NCBI GenBank assembly: GCA_015207365.1
Contig: JADEXA010000045.1
Coordinates: forward strand, 1 to 62,760
Reading direction: 5' to 3'
DNA: 62,760 nucleotides
From: Vacuolonema iberomarrocanum LEGE 07170
GTDB lineage: Bacteria > Cyanobacteriota > Cyanobacteriia > Elainellales > Elainellaceae
In this document: piece after piece, positions 25,922 through 35,571 of the stretch
How positions within the stretch are numbered: position 1 is the first letter of the stretch
Layout of the letters: each line of letters begins with the position of its first letter
The notes under the pieces: model-generated
Told to the model about the DNA's origin: nothing
The model's input: the letters and a program-made list of their open reading frames with translations, nothing else
The model's database searches: none
Translations under genes and position numbers: made by a program

Positions 25922-26944
25922 TTAATCCACGGTTTCTCTCGAACGATAGTAGCGCCCAACAATATTGGGGTCTGGCGTCAAGCTGATGCCTCGGCGCCCT
26001 TTCCCCTCATAATCCAGCGTCGATAGAACATAACGCATGCTCTCTAGGCGTGCCTTTTTCTTGTCGTTAGCCTGCACAATGATCCAGGGACTGTAGGACA
26101 TATGGGTTCGGCTAAACATTTCATTCTTGTATTGGGTGTACAAATTCCAGTTCTGTTGTGCCTTATCGTCAACGGGGCTGATTTTCCACTGCTTTAGCGG
26201 ATCATGGCGGCGAGACTCAAATCGCTCCGCCTGAACATCCTTAGAAATTGAAAACCAAAACTTCACCAGTTCCAGATCATCCTCATAGAGCATGTGCTCA
26301 AACTCTGGAACCTGCTGCATAAAGATGCGGTACTGCTTTTCGGTACAAAAGCCCATCACCGGCTCTACGACTGCGCGATTGTACCAACTGCGGTCAAAGA
26401 ATACGATCTCACCTGGATTGGGGAGCTGTTCAACATAGCGCTGGAAATACCACTGCCCTTTCTGCAGATCGGTCGGCTTAGGCAAGGCCACAACCCTGGC
26501 ACTGCGGGGATTTAAGTGCTCGATAAAGCGACGAATACTGCCGCCCTTTCCAGCCGCATCGCGGCCTTCAAAAATAATGGCAACGCGTCGCCCTTCAAGT
26601 TGAACCGAGCGCTGCAGCTTCACAAGCTCGATCTGCAATTGCTCGAGTTCCTGCTCATAGTGCAACTTGACGAGAGCCTTCTTAACATTGACATTCTTGG
26701 CCGACAACAATTGCAACAGCCCACGTTTGGTATTGACGACAGCCAGCTCTTCTGCCGTTAGCCGTACGTTTTTCTTGAGGGTTTTGCCAACAATCTTTTC
26801 TTCTGGTGTCAGCGCATTGCCTTCACCCGATTTGGGGACACGATTTTGCAATTTGTAACTAGACTCTGTGGATTCTTGTACTTTGTCGTCGATAGTTAAA
26901 GAATTTTTATTGTTTAAAGAATCGATATTATTCAAGTTAGTCAT
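25922..26944 (-). CDS. ppk2: Polyphosphate kinase 2
   Basis: A 340-residue PPK2 that moves phosphate between polyphosphate and nucleotides, usually making GTP/ATP from GDP/ADP and polyphosphate. The Walker A-like FEGRDAAGKGG, Walker B FFDRSWYNRAVVE, the lid region RHDPLKQWKISPVD and the SPWIIVQANDKKKARL segment are all present, giving a class I single-domain enzyme with a non-conserved N-terminal extension of about 90 residues. It has its own promoter region at 26945-27432 and is convergent with the CsgG-like gene. Confidence 0.95.
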   Translation of the reverse strand: MTNLNNIDSLNNKNSLTIDDKVQESTESSYKLQNRVPKSGEGNALTPEEKIVGKTLKKNVRLTAEELAVVNTKRGLLQLLSAKNVNVKKALVKLHYEQELEQLQIELVKLQRSVQLEGRRVAIIFEGRDAAGKGGSIRRFIEHLNPRSARVVALPKPTDLQKGQWYFQRYVEQLPNPGEIVFFDRSWYNRAVVEPVMGFCTEKQYRIFMQQVPEFEHMLYEDDLELVKFWFSISKDVQAERFESRRHDPLKQWKISPVDDKAQQNWNLYTQYKNEMFSRTHMSYSPWIIVQANDKKKARLESMRYVLSTLDYEGKGRRGISLTPDPNIVGRYYRSRETVD

Positions 26945-27432
26945 GTTTCTCTACCAAGCCCGTAAAAGTCTACATCAGAGAGAATGAATCTTGTCGCTGA
27001 GATAACGAACTGCCTAGATTCGTCTACAAAAACAGTAATGATCAAAAATACCTGAAACACCTCATTTTCAAAACCCTATGTTTGGTTTTGTTAGCTTATG
27101 AAAACATATTCGCCATGGTTACACACCGCTTTTCTGAAGACTCATAGCCTCTGATTTAAAGCTTCTTGAGTGAAAGCATGACCGCCTTGAAATACTGCTA
27201 ACGGCTTGATTCAGGTTGTGTTTGATATTCTAGAGCATACGTAGAAAAATCGATTTCTGAAGCTTAAAGAAATCTGATCTCATGATTCTCTGACATAAGA
27301 ACCTTCGTCTCTCTCCCCCTGAATTTCATCACTATTTTCTTAGCCTGTTCATCTTTTTTCCTGAAAAGACTAAGGCTAGGATTCCCACTTGCCTCCGAGC
27401 TGGAGTTGTAAACATGGTATTCAAATACTCCC
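26945..27432. other. Promoter region of ppk2, no supported gene
   Basis: AT-rich spacer. A 77-codon minus-strand frame (27264-27497) runs into repeat A3 and lacks family resemblance, so it is not called. Confidence 0.45.
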
Positions 27433-27538
27433 AAGTTAGCAGGTGCAATTAAACCTAAAACCCTAAAAACCTGTGCCGCCCGCGCCGCGGGCGGCACAGG
27501 TTTTTAGGGTCTGGTTTTTCATCATGCCGAGCTACTCA
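27433..27538 (-). repeat. Palindromic repeat family A, copy 3
   Basis: Family A in the opposite direction (AGTTAGCAGGTGCAATT ... GCCGAGCTACT). The hairpin tip differs from copies 1 and 2 (CGCGCCGCGGG in place of CGCAGCGCGGG). The right end reads CTCA instead of CTTA. Confidence 0.9.
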
Positions 27539-27861
27539 AGACTTACGCATTTGATTGATTTTGTAGGCAAGACGCAGCCCTAAAATCAATGAATTCACTC
27601 AAGATGACACAAGGTTTTCGTCAGTCCTGATCCCGTTAATTTGTGACAGAATGCTAAGTCGATGAGTGTAAATCAGCCGCGACGTAGAGGGGCGTTAGAT
27701 GTGACCTTAACGTACTAGTTGTCGGATGCGGATCGATCGCCATCGATCCGCAAACGTCTTGCTTGATGGCGATCGCTTGCTCAGGTTTTCGCTTGTACGG
27801 TAATCTGCAGGCTACTCTTATCACAACACCTGAAAACTTACAGAATTCGGAATCACGCAGT
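27539..27861. other. Intergenic with degenerate GACTTACGCA element
   Basis: Right after repeat A3 comes AAGACTTACGCATTTGATTGATTTTGTAGG, split here as AAGACTTACGCA followed by TTTGATTGATTTTG, which resembles one arm of family B but has lost the pairing arm. The rest is promoter region of the peroxiredoxin gene. Confidence 0.4.
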
Positions 27862-28335
27862 ATGACGCTCAATGTTGGTGAACCCGCCCCTTCCTTTTCA
27901 CTCCCTGACGGCAACGGCGACACCGTTAGCCTGGCTGATGTCCAGGGCAAATGGGTCGTGCTCTATTTCTACCCCCGCGACAATACGCCCGGTTGCACCA
28001 AAGAAGCCTGCAGTTTTCGTGACGCTTACCCGACCTACGAAGCCCAAAATGTTGTCGTACTGGGGGTGAGTACAGACGATGCCAAAGCCCACACCAAATT
28101 TTCAACCAAATATAGTCTGCCGTTTCCGCTCCTTACCGATGCTGATGGCAGTATGGCAACCACCTACGACAGCTATGGGTTGAAAAAGTTTATGGGTAAA
28201 GAATTCATGGGTATCTTCCGTAAGACCTTCATCATTGACCCCGACGGCAAGATCGCCAAGATCTATCCCAAAGTGAAGCCCGACGGCCATGCCGATCAGG
28301 TCTGGGCCGACCTCGAAATGCTGATGGCCGGGTAA
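27862..28335 (+). CDS. bcp: Peroxiredoxin, BCP/PrxQ type
   Basis: A 157-residue thiol peroxidase that reduces hydroperoxides using thioredoxin. The peroxidatic Cys45 lies in NTPGCTKEAC and the resolving Cys50 follows five residues later, the PrxQ/BCP pattern; FRKTFIIDPDGKI is the typical C-terminal strand. The frame is open upstream to 27763, but the ATG at 27862 gives a normal-length protein. It has no signal peptide, so it is cytoplasmic. The Nudix gene follows 89 bases later on the same strand, possibly as an operon. Confidence 0.94.
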   Translation: MTLNVGEPAPSFSLPDGNGDTVSLADVQGKWVVLYFYPRDNTPGCTKEACSFRDAYPTYEAQNVVVLGVSTDDAKAHTKFSTKYSLPFPLLTDADGSMATTYDSYGLKKFMGKEFMGIFRKTFIIDPDGKIAKIYPKVKPDGHADQVWADLEMLMAG

Positions 28336-28424
28336 GTTTTTGGACCGTTCGGGCGTGAGCGATCGCCCCACCCCACTGGATTCTCGTTTCGGCTGACTGT
28401 GCTGTCCCATCGTTGGTTCTCCCC

Positions 28425-28883
28425 ATGCGTCAAGTCTGGCGATATGCTCAAGCGGCTCTCGGCATCATCTTTCGCCATCCCATCACCGGAGTCACCGCCG
28501 TTCCGGTCTTAGAGGATGGGCAGATTGTCTTGGTGCGGCGGCGGGATGATGGGCGCTGGAGCCTGCCGGGGGGCATTGTGGATTGGGGCGAAGATGTGCG
28601 CACGGTGCTCAAGCGAGAATTGGCTGAGGAAACGGGTCTGGATGTGATTTCGGTGGGCCGACTGGTGGGTGTTTATTCTTCGCCCCAACGGGATTCGCGC
28701 TTTCACTCCATCTGCATCACCATTGAGGCTCAGGTCAAGGGTTCGTTCGAGATTCAAGATGTGCTGGAAGTGTCGGAAGTGAAGGCGTTTGCGCTCGATG
28801 CCCTGCCGCCGTTCGGTGAACTATCCCAAGACCACGGGCAGCAACTGCGCGACTACCTTGATGGGAAAACGGTCATCTGTTAA
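28425..28883 (+). CDS. Nudix hydrolase
   Basis: A 152-residue Nudix protein. The complete Nudix box GX5EX7REUXEEXGU runs from G50 to L72 (E56, R64, E65, E68, E69), preceded by RRRDDGRWSLPGG. It should hydrolyse a nucleoside diphosphate linked to another group; the substrate cannot be told. The ATG at 28425 is preferred to a TTG four codons earlier. Its TAA stop (28881-28883) is formed by the first bases of repeat A4, so insertion of that element may have set the present C-terminus. Confidence 0.9.
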   Translation: MRQVWRYAQAALGIIFRHPITGVTAVPVLEDGQIVLVRRRDDGRWSLPGGIVDWGEDVRTVLKRELAEETGLDVISVGRLVGVYSSPQRDSRFHSICITIEAQVKGSFEIQDVLEVSEVKAFALDALPPFGELSQDHGQQLRDYLDGKTVIC

Positions 28884-28976
28884 GTTGGCAGGTGCAATTA
28901 AACCTAAGACCCTAAAAACCTGTGCCGCGCGGCACAGGTTTTTAGGGTCTGGTTTTTCATCATGCCGAGCTACTTA
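28881..28976 (-). repeat. Palindromic repeat family A, copy 4 (short tip)
   Basis: A 96-bp copy, reversed. The stem is 22 bp with no loop bases left: exactly 11 bases at the hairpin tip are missing relative to copy 1, leaving a perfect palindrome. Its first three bases (TAA) are the stop codon of the Nudix gene. Confidence 0.92.
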
Positions 28977-29744
28977 GCAGGAAGTTGTTAGCACAAATTG
29001 TGAGCGGAAGGCATAGCAAGATTCCCGCATTCGCGGAAACAACGAGGCTGTTCGTGAATCTCTAATAAATGAATAGGCTATCTCAACGGCCACGACTACA
29101 GCACTGCTGTTTGGAGTCGGTGGTGCGGTGGAGTCCACCCCTAGGTGGTGAGGTCTGTTCGAGCGATCGCCCCAGGATCGTGAATGCAGCTAAAATCTAA
29201 AGCTTGGTGTTGAACTGTGGCACAGGATGGCTTAAAACCCGTCAATGTCTACGAAGGCGGTTGCGGTTGCCTTGTTGCGAGCGTAACGGCTCCACGCGGT
29301 TTCCCTGACATTGCCAAGCTGTAGCGGTGACAGACGCTGTCTGTGTGTTTTTGGGCAGGGATATTTTCGACAAGCCTGCCGGTAATTCTGCTCAGATGCC
29401 ATCCCAAGTAGTGAACTCTTGTGAAGTGTTTGTGTATTCCTCCCCAAAAGATTGGGTAATCTACCATGGGAACCTCCAATCCTTTGCCGCAATTGTTCGT
29501 ATGGGTGGTGGCAGGAAAGCGCTCTGTCCGGTGTTAATGCCGAAATCTTTGTGTGATTTCCTGCATTTTCCTAGAAGAAAAGCTTAAGGTGTGATCTAAC
29601 GTCCGTCTTGAGTATGAGTCGTCAACATCGAATTTAAGCGCCAGACTCAAGGGAAATTTCTCTGAGGGACGTTGGCATCTGAGATGTTGCAAATATGTCG
29701 GTAAAGAATTGGTTTTCGGTGCTCGTTGTCCCATGTAGATTGCC
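28977..29744. other. 768-base stretch with no supported gene
   Basis: Several overlapping short frames occur (29232-29587 on both strands) but none resembles a known family. A small RNA or long leader for the parvulin operon is possible; no fold was convincing by eye. Confidence 0.4.
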
Positions 29745-30725
29745 ATGACCGTTGCTTTAACAATAGGAGAACGTAAGATTTCGGCAGAAGAGTTGATGCC
29801 ACTGCTCTCGAGCTATGGCATGTTGCCGAATCTCATTCAAGAACTGATCGTGGATCAGGCGATCGCCCAGTGGGAAGCTACGTTGCAAGAACCCGCTATC
29901 AGCGAAGAAGAAGCGCAAGCGGCGCGTAAGCAATTTCTGGCGCAGCAGCGGATCGACTCTGAGGATGCCTACAAAGCCTGGTTGACGCGCAATGCGATGA
30001 CGCAGCAGCAGTTTGAAGCTCTCGCTGTGCGGAGTTTGCGGCTCGAAAAATTCAAAACGGCGACCTGGGGGCCGAAGCTTGAGTCCTATTTCCTCAGCCG
30101 TAAATCCTCTCTAGATAAAGTCATTTATTCTCTGATTCGTACCAAAGATGTGGGCATTGCCCAGGAACTTTACTTCCGCATTCAAGATGGGGAACAATCC
30201 TTTGCCGAACTGGCACGGGAATATTCCCAAGGGCAGGAAGCCCAGACGGATGGCCTAATCGGGCCGGTCGAACTGAGTGTCCCTCACCCCACCCTGGCAA
30301 AGATGCTCGCGGTCAGCCAACCGAGTCAGCTTTGGCCTCCCACTCGCATTAGCGACTGGATGGTGATTGTGCGGCTAGAGCGCTACGTTCCGGTGCAAAT
30401 GGACGATAATACCCGTCAGCGCTTGCTCAACGAATTGTTCAATACCTGGTTAAATGAGCAACTGACAGCGGTGACAGGGGCGATCGCCAACCCTGACGCC
30501 CCTGCACCCGATGTGTCGGCTCCGTTGCCCACCGACGAAGAACCGAGCGACGAAGAACCGAGCAACGAAGAACCGAGCAACGAAGAACCGAGCGTTCAAG
30601 CCACGAGCGATGAAGTCACGAGCGATGAAGCGTCTCCCTGGGATGACCCAACGCCATCCAACGATTCATCCACTTCCCAAGCCCCCTCCACCTCTAAGGA
30701 TTCCCCCACGGCGGTAGACGTATGA
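29745..30725 (+). CDS. Parvulin-type peptidyl-prolyl isomerase of a type I secretion operon
   Basis: A 326-residue protein. Residues 1-115 are a SurA/PrsA-like chaperone helix bundle, and 120-225 a PpiC-type parvulin domain (VIYSLIRTKDVGIAQELYFRI, SFAELAREYSQG). The C-terminal 80 residues are acidic and Ser/Pro-rich with repeats of DEEPS/NEEPS. There is no signal peptide, so it would act in the cytoplasm, perhaps on exporter substrates. Its stop overlaps the start of the ABC exporter gene (ATGA at 30722-30725), showing tight coupling. Parvulin-HlyB-HlyD clusters are recurrent in cyanobacteria; the substrate is usually not encoded next to them. Confidence 0.85.
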   Translation: MTVALTIGERKISAEELMPLLSSYGMLPNLIQELIVDQAIAQWEATLQEPAISEEEAQAARKQFLAQQRIDSEDAYKAWLTRNAMTQQQFEALAVRSLRLEKFKTATWGPKLESYFLSRKSSLDKVIYSLIRTKDVGIAQELYFRIQDGEQSFAELAREYSQGQEAQTDGLIGPVELSVPHPTLAKMLAVSQPSQLWPPTRISDWMVIVRLERYVPVQMDDNTRQRLLNELFNTWLNEQLTAVTGAIANPDAPAPDVSAPLPTDEEPSDEEPSNEEPSNEEPSVQATSDEVTSDEASPWDDPTPSNDSSTSQAPSTSKDSPTAVDV

Positions 30726-33709
30726 CCTACACGAAAGACGCCATTCTCGAATTTTTGGGCACGGTTGAGCCCTTCAACCGATTGCCAGAAACCACCCTAC
30801 AAAAGTATTCCAGTCAGTTTCGGATGCTGCGCTACCGCATGGGGCAAGCCATTGTGGTGCGCGATCGCCTGCCGGGGCAGCTCACCATTCTTTATGAGGG
30901 CAGTGCCCGTTTGTTGGGCTACGACCCCCGTACCAAAAGCCCAGTTACCTTGAAGCGGCTACAACCCGGCGATATTTTGGGATGGTTGGGATTGGTGCGC
31001 GAGGTGCCCTGCGAGACGGCGATCGCCTCCGATGAGTCCCTTTGCCTGGTGATCTCAGCGCAGGATTTCCTCAAGATGCTGGAGCAAGAGCCCAGCCTCA
31101 ATGCTGCTTTCCAGGATCGCTGTGGTCATAACGAACTGTTTGACCTGCTCGGCGAGGAGCTGAATCGGCAAGCGGATGGTACCGCCAACCTCAAGGTTCT
31201 GGTTGAGGATGCCATTTCACAGGCGGTAGTCAAAACGCTGCCATCCGGGTTGGCAGATGCGAGCCAATTTGACCCCAACTACCTCTGGCTGGTGAGCAGT
31301 GGCACCGTCGACAACTTCCCCATTGGTAGTCGCCTCTACGTTGGGCAAGCGCTAGCCACAGTACAAATTACGGGCAACAAACCTGCACGCTTCGTTGGTG
31401 TGCCGCGATCTTTGCTGGAGCGATCGCCAGCTCCGGAACCGGTGTCCGTCGAGGAAGCGGAAGATCTGGCGGTTCCCGTGGATGCGACGGTGGAAGTGCC
31501 CTATGCGCCCGATCGCCCGTCAGAGTACGAGCCCGTTGGTTTTGTTGAAGCGGACAAGGTGCCCAAATATCCCTTTGTTAAGGGGCGGGGAGAACTGGAT
31601 GAGGCCATGGCCTGCTTCCAGATGTTGTGCCAACACTTAAACTTGCCCTTCCGGCGGGATATTGTGCGGCGGGTGTTGGCCGCTCAGATCGAGCGGGCGC
31701 CCGAGCTATCGCTGGATGTGTGCGGAGCCGTGTCCGAAATGATGGGCTTGACGGCGCAATTGGTAACAGTACCGGCTCGGGCGATCGCCCGGGTCGAACC
31801 GCCTGCCCTTGTCCGCTGGCGCGACCAACTGGTGCTGCTCTACAGCATTGACGACAAAGAGATGCTGGTGGCCATCCCCGACCGCGGCATTCGCAAGATC
31901 AAGCCTTCCGAATTTGTCGAAGACTGGGGCGAGCAGGGCGATGTGCTGCTGGTGCAAACCAACAAGCAATCTCCCCAAAAGCGCTTTGGGCTAAATTGGT
32001 TTCTTCCTTCTATCAAAAAGCATCGGCGGGTGTTGATTGAGGTGCTCCTTGCCTCTTTCTTTGTACAACTATTTGCCCTGGCCAACCCGCTGATGATTCA
32101 GGTCATCATCGACAAGGTCATTCTGCAAAATAGCGTTGAAACCTTGCAGGTGTTAGGGGTGTTCCTGCTGGTGCTGGCCTTGTTTGAGGCCGTGCTAGGC
32201 AGTTTACGAACCTACTTATTTGTCGATACCACCAACCGGATCGACATGACCCTGGGCTCAGAAATCATTGCCCACCTTTTGCGACTTCCCTTGCGCTACT
32301 ACGAAAAGCGACCTGTGGGGGAACTTGCAACCCGAATTAACGAGCTAGAGAATATTCGCAGCTTCCTGACTGGGACAGCGCTAACGGTGGTACTGGATGC
32401 GGTTTTCTCCGTCATCTATATCGTCGTCATGTTCATCTATAGTTGGTTGCTGACGCTGGTGTCGCTGTCCACCGTTCCCCTGTTTGTGGGACTGGCAGTG
32501 GTGGCGTCTCCCATCATTCGGAGTCAGCTCCGCACTAAGGCCGAACGCAACGCCGAAACCCAGTCCTATCTGGTGGAGGTCGTCGGCGGCATCCAAACGG
32601 TAAAAGCCCAAAATATGGAGATGCGGGCTCGATGGCAATGGCAACAGCGCTACGCTCGCTACGTCAGTGCGGGTTTCAAGACTGTGCTTACCTCCACCAC
32701 AGCGGGTTCAGCCAGTAATTTCCTCAACCAACTTTCGGGGTTGTTGGTGTTGTGGGTGGGGGCGTACCTGGTGTTGCAGCAAGAGCTGACTCTGGGGCAG
32801 TTGATTGCCTTCCGTATCATCGCTGGGTACGTGACGAGTCCGCTGCTCCGACTGGCGCAACTGTGGCAGAACTTCCAGGAGGTCGGGCTGTCGATCGAGC
32901 GACTGAGCGACATTGTGGACTCTGCTCCTGAAGCAGATGAGCAGGATCGGAACAACATTCCGATGCCGCCGGTGAAGGGCGCTGTCACGTTTGAGAATAT
33001 TTCCTTCCGCTTCAACCCTACGGGGCCTTTGCAGTTGAGTAATGTCAGCCTGGAGTTTCCAAAAGGTCTATTTGTGGGCATTGTCGGGCAGAGTGGATCG
33101 GGTAAGAGTACTTTGATGAAGCTGCTGCCTCGGCTATACGACCCGGAAGCCGGGCGGATTCTGATTGATGGCTATGACATCAACAAGGTGGAACTGTACT
33201 CGCTGCGTCAGCAGATTGGGATTGTTCCCCAGGACACGCTGCTGTTTGATGGCACGGTGCAGGAGAATATTGCGCTGAATGCACCCGATTCCTCGGCAGA
33301 GCAAATTATTGAAGCGGCAAAAATTGCCGTTGCCCACGATTTCATTATGAGCTTGCCCAATGGTTACAACACGCGGGTGGGCGAACGGGGCGCGTCTCTT
33401 TCGGGTGGGCAGCGGCAGCGGATTGCGATCGCCCGCACGGTCATGCAAGATCCTCGCCTGCTGATCATGGATGAAGCGACCAGTGCTCTGGACTATGATT
33501 CTGAGCGGCGCGTTTGCCTCAACCTTGCTGAGCATTTCCGGGGTCGCACAGTCTTCTTCATCACCCACCGGCTCAGCACCATTCGTCATGCGGATATGAT
33601 TCTAATGATGGATCAGGGATCGGTCGTGGAAATGGGAACCCACGACGAGCTGATGGAAATGCGGGGTCGCTACTACTGCCTGTTCCAACAACAGGATCTC
33701 TCTAGCTAA
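30722..33709 (+). CDS. HlyB-like ABC exporter with N-terminal cyclic-nucleotide-binding-type domain
   Basis: A 995-residue exporter. Residues 10-130 are a Crp-like cNMP-binding domain (FRMLRYRMGQAIVVRD, LYEGSARLLGY, LQPGDILGWLGL). Residues about 285-415 are a C39-peptidase-like domain without the usual catalytic Cys-His pair (no DCG motif; LVRWRDQLVLL where the His is expected), so it should bind rather than cut substrates, as in HlyB. The membrane domain spans about 425-720. The ATPase has Walker A GQSGSGKST near 789, signature LSGGQRQR near 892 and Walker B LLIMDEAT near 914. It is translationally coupled to the parvulin gene and followed by hlyD. Ligand-controlled export is an attractive but unproven idea; the cNMP pocket may bind another ligand. 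Confidence 0.93.
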   Translation: MTYTKDAILEFLGTVEPFNRLPETTLQKYSSQFRMLRYRMGQAIVVRDRLPGQLTILYEGSARLLGYDPRTKSPVTLKRLQPGDILGWLGLVREVPCETAIASDESLCLVISAQDFLKMLEQEPSLNAAFQDRCGHNELFDLLGEELNRQADGTANLKVLVEDAISQAVVKTLPSGLADASQFDPNYLWLVSSGTVDNFPIGSRLYVGQALATVQITGNKPARFVGVPRSLLERSPAPEPVSVEEAEDLAVPVDATVEVPYAPDRPSEYEPVGFVEADKVPKYPFVKGRGELDEAMACFQMLCQHLNLPFRRDIVRRVLAAQIERAPELSLDVCGAVSEMMGLTAQLVTVPARAIARVEPPALVRWRDQLVLLYSIDDKEMLVAIPDRGIRKIKPSEFVEDWGEQGDVLLVQTNKQSPQKRFGLNWFLPSIKKHRRVLIEVLLASFFVQLFALANPLMIQVIIDKVILQNSVETLQVLGVFLLVLALFEAVLGSLRTYLFVDTTNRIDMTLGSEIIAHLLRLPLRYYEKRPVGELATRINELENIRSFLTGTALTVVLDAVFSVIYIVVMFIYSWLLTLVSLSTVPLFVGLAVVASPIIRSQLRTKAERNAETQSYLVEVVGGIQTVKAQNMEMRARWQWQQRYARYVSAGFKTVLTSTTAGSASNFLNQLSGLLVLWVGAYLVLQQELTLGQLIAFRIIAGYVTSPLLRLAQLWQNFQEVGLSIERLSDIVDSAPEADEQDRNNIPMPPVKGAVTFENISFRFNPTGPLQLSNVSLEFPKGLFVGIVGQSGSGKSTLMKLLPRLYDPEAGRILIDGYDINKVELYSLRQQIGIVPQDTLLFDGTVQENIALNAPDSSAEQIIEAAKIAVAHDFIMSLPNGYNTRVGERGASLSGGQRQRIAIARTVMQDPRLLIMDEATSALDYDSERRVCLNLAEHFRGRTVFFITHRLSTIRHADMILMMDQGSVVEMGTHDELMEMRGRYYCLFQQQDLSS

Positions 33710-33923
33710 AGCAAGGCCTGTTTCTACGTTCGATGCAGATATCTCGCTGCGGTTGACGAGCAAAGGCTTAAGCCCCCTTGAGCCGATCGCGACTGTCCGT
33801 GAAGAGATGATGTCCGCTCTGAGGTTTAAGAAGTTCACACGCTAGACTGATGTCAGCCGTTTAACTTTTTGCCCCGTTCCCACGAGTTTTGTACCTTTCT
33901 ACCCTTTTCGGCAACCTTCCCCC

Positions 33924-35501
33924 ATGAAGCAACTGACGACCAAAAATGGGCATAACAACAATGTGCCTAATGGAAGCAACGGTGCGCCTTCGCCCGACGA
34001 TCCCGTTCTCAGTGCCGGTACCCAAACCGCTGCCGACGAAAAGGCACTTCAGCCCAAGCAGCGTCACCAGCAATATGATCAGGCGGTCATCCTTCAGCAG
34101 ACCTCACGCTGGTCGCGAGGGATCGTCTGGACTATTGTCGGAGTGACGGTTTTCACAGTCGGATGGGCGGCGATTGGCAGGATTGAGCAAGCCGTCCCCG
34201 CCCAAGGGCAACTGGAGCCCCAGGGGGCTGTCCAGAATGTGCAAGCCCCTGTTGGTGGCGTAGTCGAAGAAATTTTGGTAGAAGAAGGCGAAGCGGTGAC
34301 CGATGGACAAGTCCTGATTCGCTTTGATCCCACCGCTGCCCAGGCACAAAAAGAATCCCTGGAGCAAATTCGCGACTCGCTGATTCAAGAGAATGCCTTT
34401 TACCGCAGCCAAATGCAGGGAGCCGATTCACCGGATTCAGCCCCCCCGGCCAATGCGTCACCGCAGATCCTGGCACTTACCACGAACCGAGCGGCGTTGG
34501 TGGAAGAAAATCGACTCTTTCGGGCTCAGTTGGGGATAGCACCGGGTGAGAATTTGACGGCGGAGCAAGCGGCACGGCTACGGGCTGGGCAAGCAGAAGC
34601 GAATACTCGGGCAGCGGCGGCTCAGTTGGAAGTGGCTCAACTTCAGCAACAGCTTGCACAGGCCGAGGGCCAATTAGACGTTGCGGAAGAAACTCTTAAT
34701 ATTGATAATCGGATTCTGTCAGACATTGAGCCCTTAGTAGAAGAGGGTGCCCTGGCACGGATTCAGTTTCTGCGACAGCAGCAAGAATCGATGCGGGGTG
34801 AGTCGGAAGTGACGCGCTTGCGGCAAGAAGTCTCGCGGCTGCAGTTGGCGATCGCCCAGGCGGAAGAACGCCTTTCCAATACGCTGGCGCTGACCAGCAC
34901 CGATATCCTCACCCGCATCGCCGACAACGAGAAGCGAATGGCGGAGATCGATAGCGAGATCAACCGGGCGATTGTGGAGAACGAAAAGCAAATTGCCGAA
35001 ATCAATAGCCAACTCAGTCAGGCCAACCTGAACCTGATCTACCAGGAACTCCGTGCCCCAATTGACGGAATGGTATTTGATATTCAACCCAGTGGACCGG
35101 GCTTTGTGGCCAATACCAGCGAACCCATTCTCAAAGTCGTCCCGTCTGATGCGCTGGTTGCAGAGGTCTATGTCACAAACCAAGACATTGGCTTTATTGA
35201 AGAGGGAATGCAAGTGGATGTGCGCATCGACTCGTTTCCCTTCAGTGAGTTTGGTGACATCGAAGGGGTGGTGACCCATATCGGGGATGACGCGCTCCCT
35301 CCCGATGAGCTGTATCAGTTCTACCGCTTCCCCGCCAAGGTGGAGCTCGAAGAGCAAATGATCGAAGTGAATGGGAGAGAGGTGCCCCTCCAGTCGGGGA
35401 TGTCGGTTTCTGCCAACATCATCACGCGCGATCGCTCCATCTTGAGCATCTTCACCGGGCGCTTTACTCGCGGCTTCGACAACTTCCGCAACGTGCGGTA
35501 G
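33924..35501 (+). CDS. HlyD-family membrane fusion protein of type I secretion system
   Basis: A 525-residue adaptor. A disordered cytoplasmic N-terminus (1-62) is followed by a membrane helix (about 66-85), the first lipoyl half (VPAQGQLEPQG, APVGGVVEEILVEEGEAV), a long coiled-coil hairpin (about 130-365), the second lipoyl half (ELRAPIDGMVFDIQPSGPGFV) and a beta-barrel with DVRIDSFPFSEFGDIEGVV. This is the partner of the HlyB-like exporter 214 bases upstream. A clear terminator follows at 35527. An outer-membrane TolC homologue must be encoded elsewhere. Confidence 0.94.
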   Translation: MKQLTTKNGHNNNVPNGSNGAPSPDDPVLSAGTQTAADEKALQPKQRHQQYDQAVILQQTSRWSRGIVWTIVGVTVFTVGWAAIGRIEQAVPAQGQLEPQGAVQNVQAPVGGVVEEILVEEGEAVTDGQVLIRFDPTAAQAQKESLEQIRDSLIQENAFYRSQMQGADSPDSAPPANASPQILALTTNRAALVEENRLFRAQLGIAPGENLTAEQAARLRAGQAEANTRAAAAQLEVAQLQQQLAQAEGQLDVAEETLNIDNRILSDIEPLVEEGALARIQFLRQQQESMRGESEVTRLRQEVSRLQLAIAQAEERLSNTLALTSTDILTRIADNEKRMAEIDSEINRAIVENEKQIAEINSQLSQANLNLIYQELRAPIDGMVFDIQPSGPGFVANTSEPILKVVPSDALVAEVYVTNQDIGFIEEGMQVDVRIDSFPFSEFGDIEGVVTHIGDDALPPDELYQFYRFPAKVELEEQMIEVNGREVPLQSGMSVSANIITRDRSILSIFTGRFTRGFDNFRNVR

Positions 35502-35526
35502 CGGCCGCGCTTACCCAATAAGCTGG

Positions 35527-35564
35527 AATTGACCGCAGGGCAAGTATCGTCCTGCGGTCAATTT
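35527..35564. terminator. Terminator between hlyD and metal-binding protein gene
   Basis: A 13-bp perfect stem (AATTGACCGCAGG with its complement) around an 11-base loop, ending in ATTTGT. It sits between convergent genes and can serve both. Confidence 0.75.
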
Positions 35565-35571
35565 GTATCTC

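Noticed and set aside
27264..27497. 77-codon minus-strand frame with an N-terminus in repeat A3
   Set aside because: Its start lies in the palindrome and the protein resembles nothing; likely chance.
29232..29587. Overlapping short frames on both strands in the spacer before the parvulin gene
   Set aside because: No recognisable domain and no ribosome site; the two strands exclude each other.
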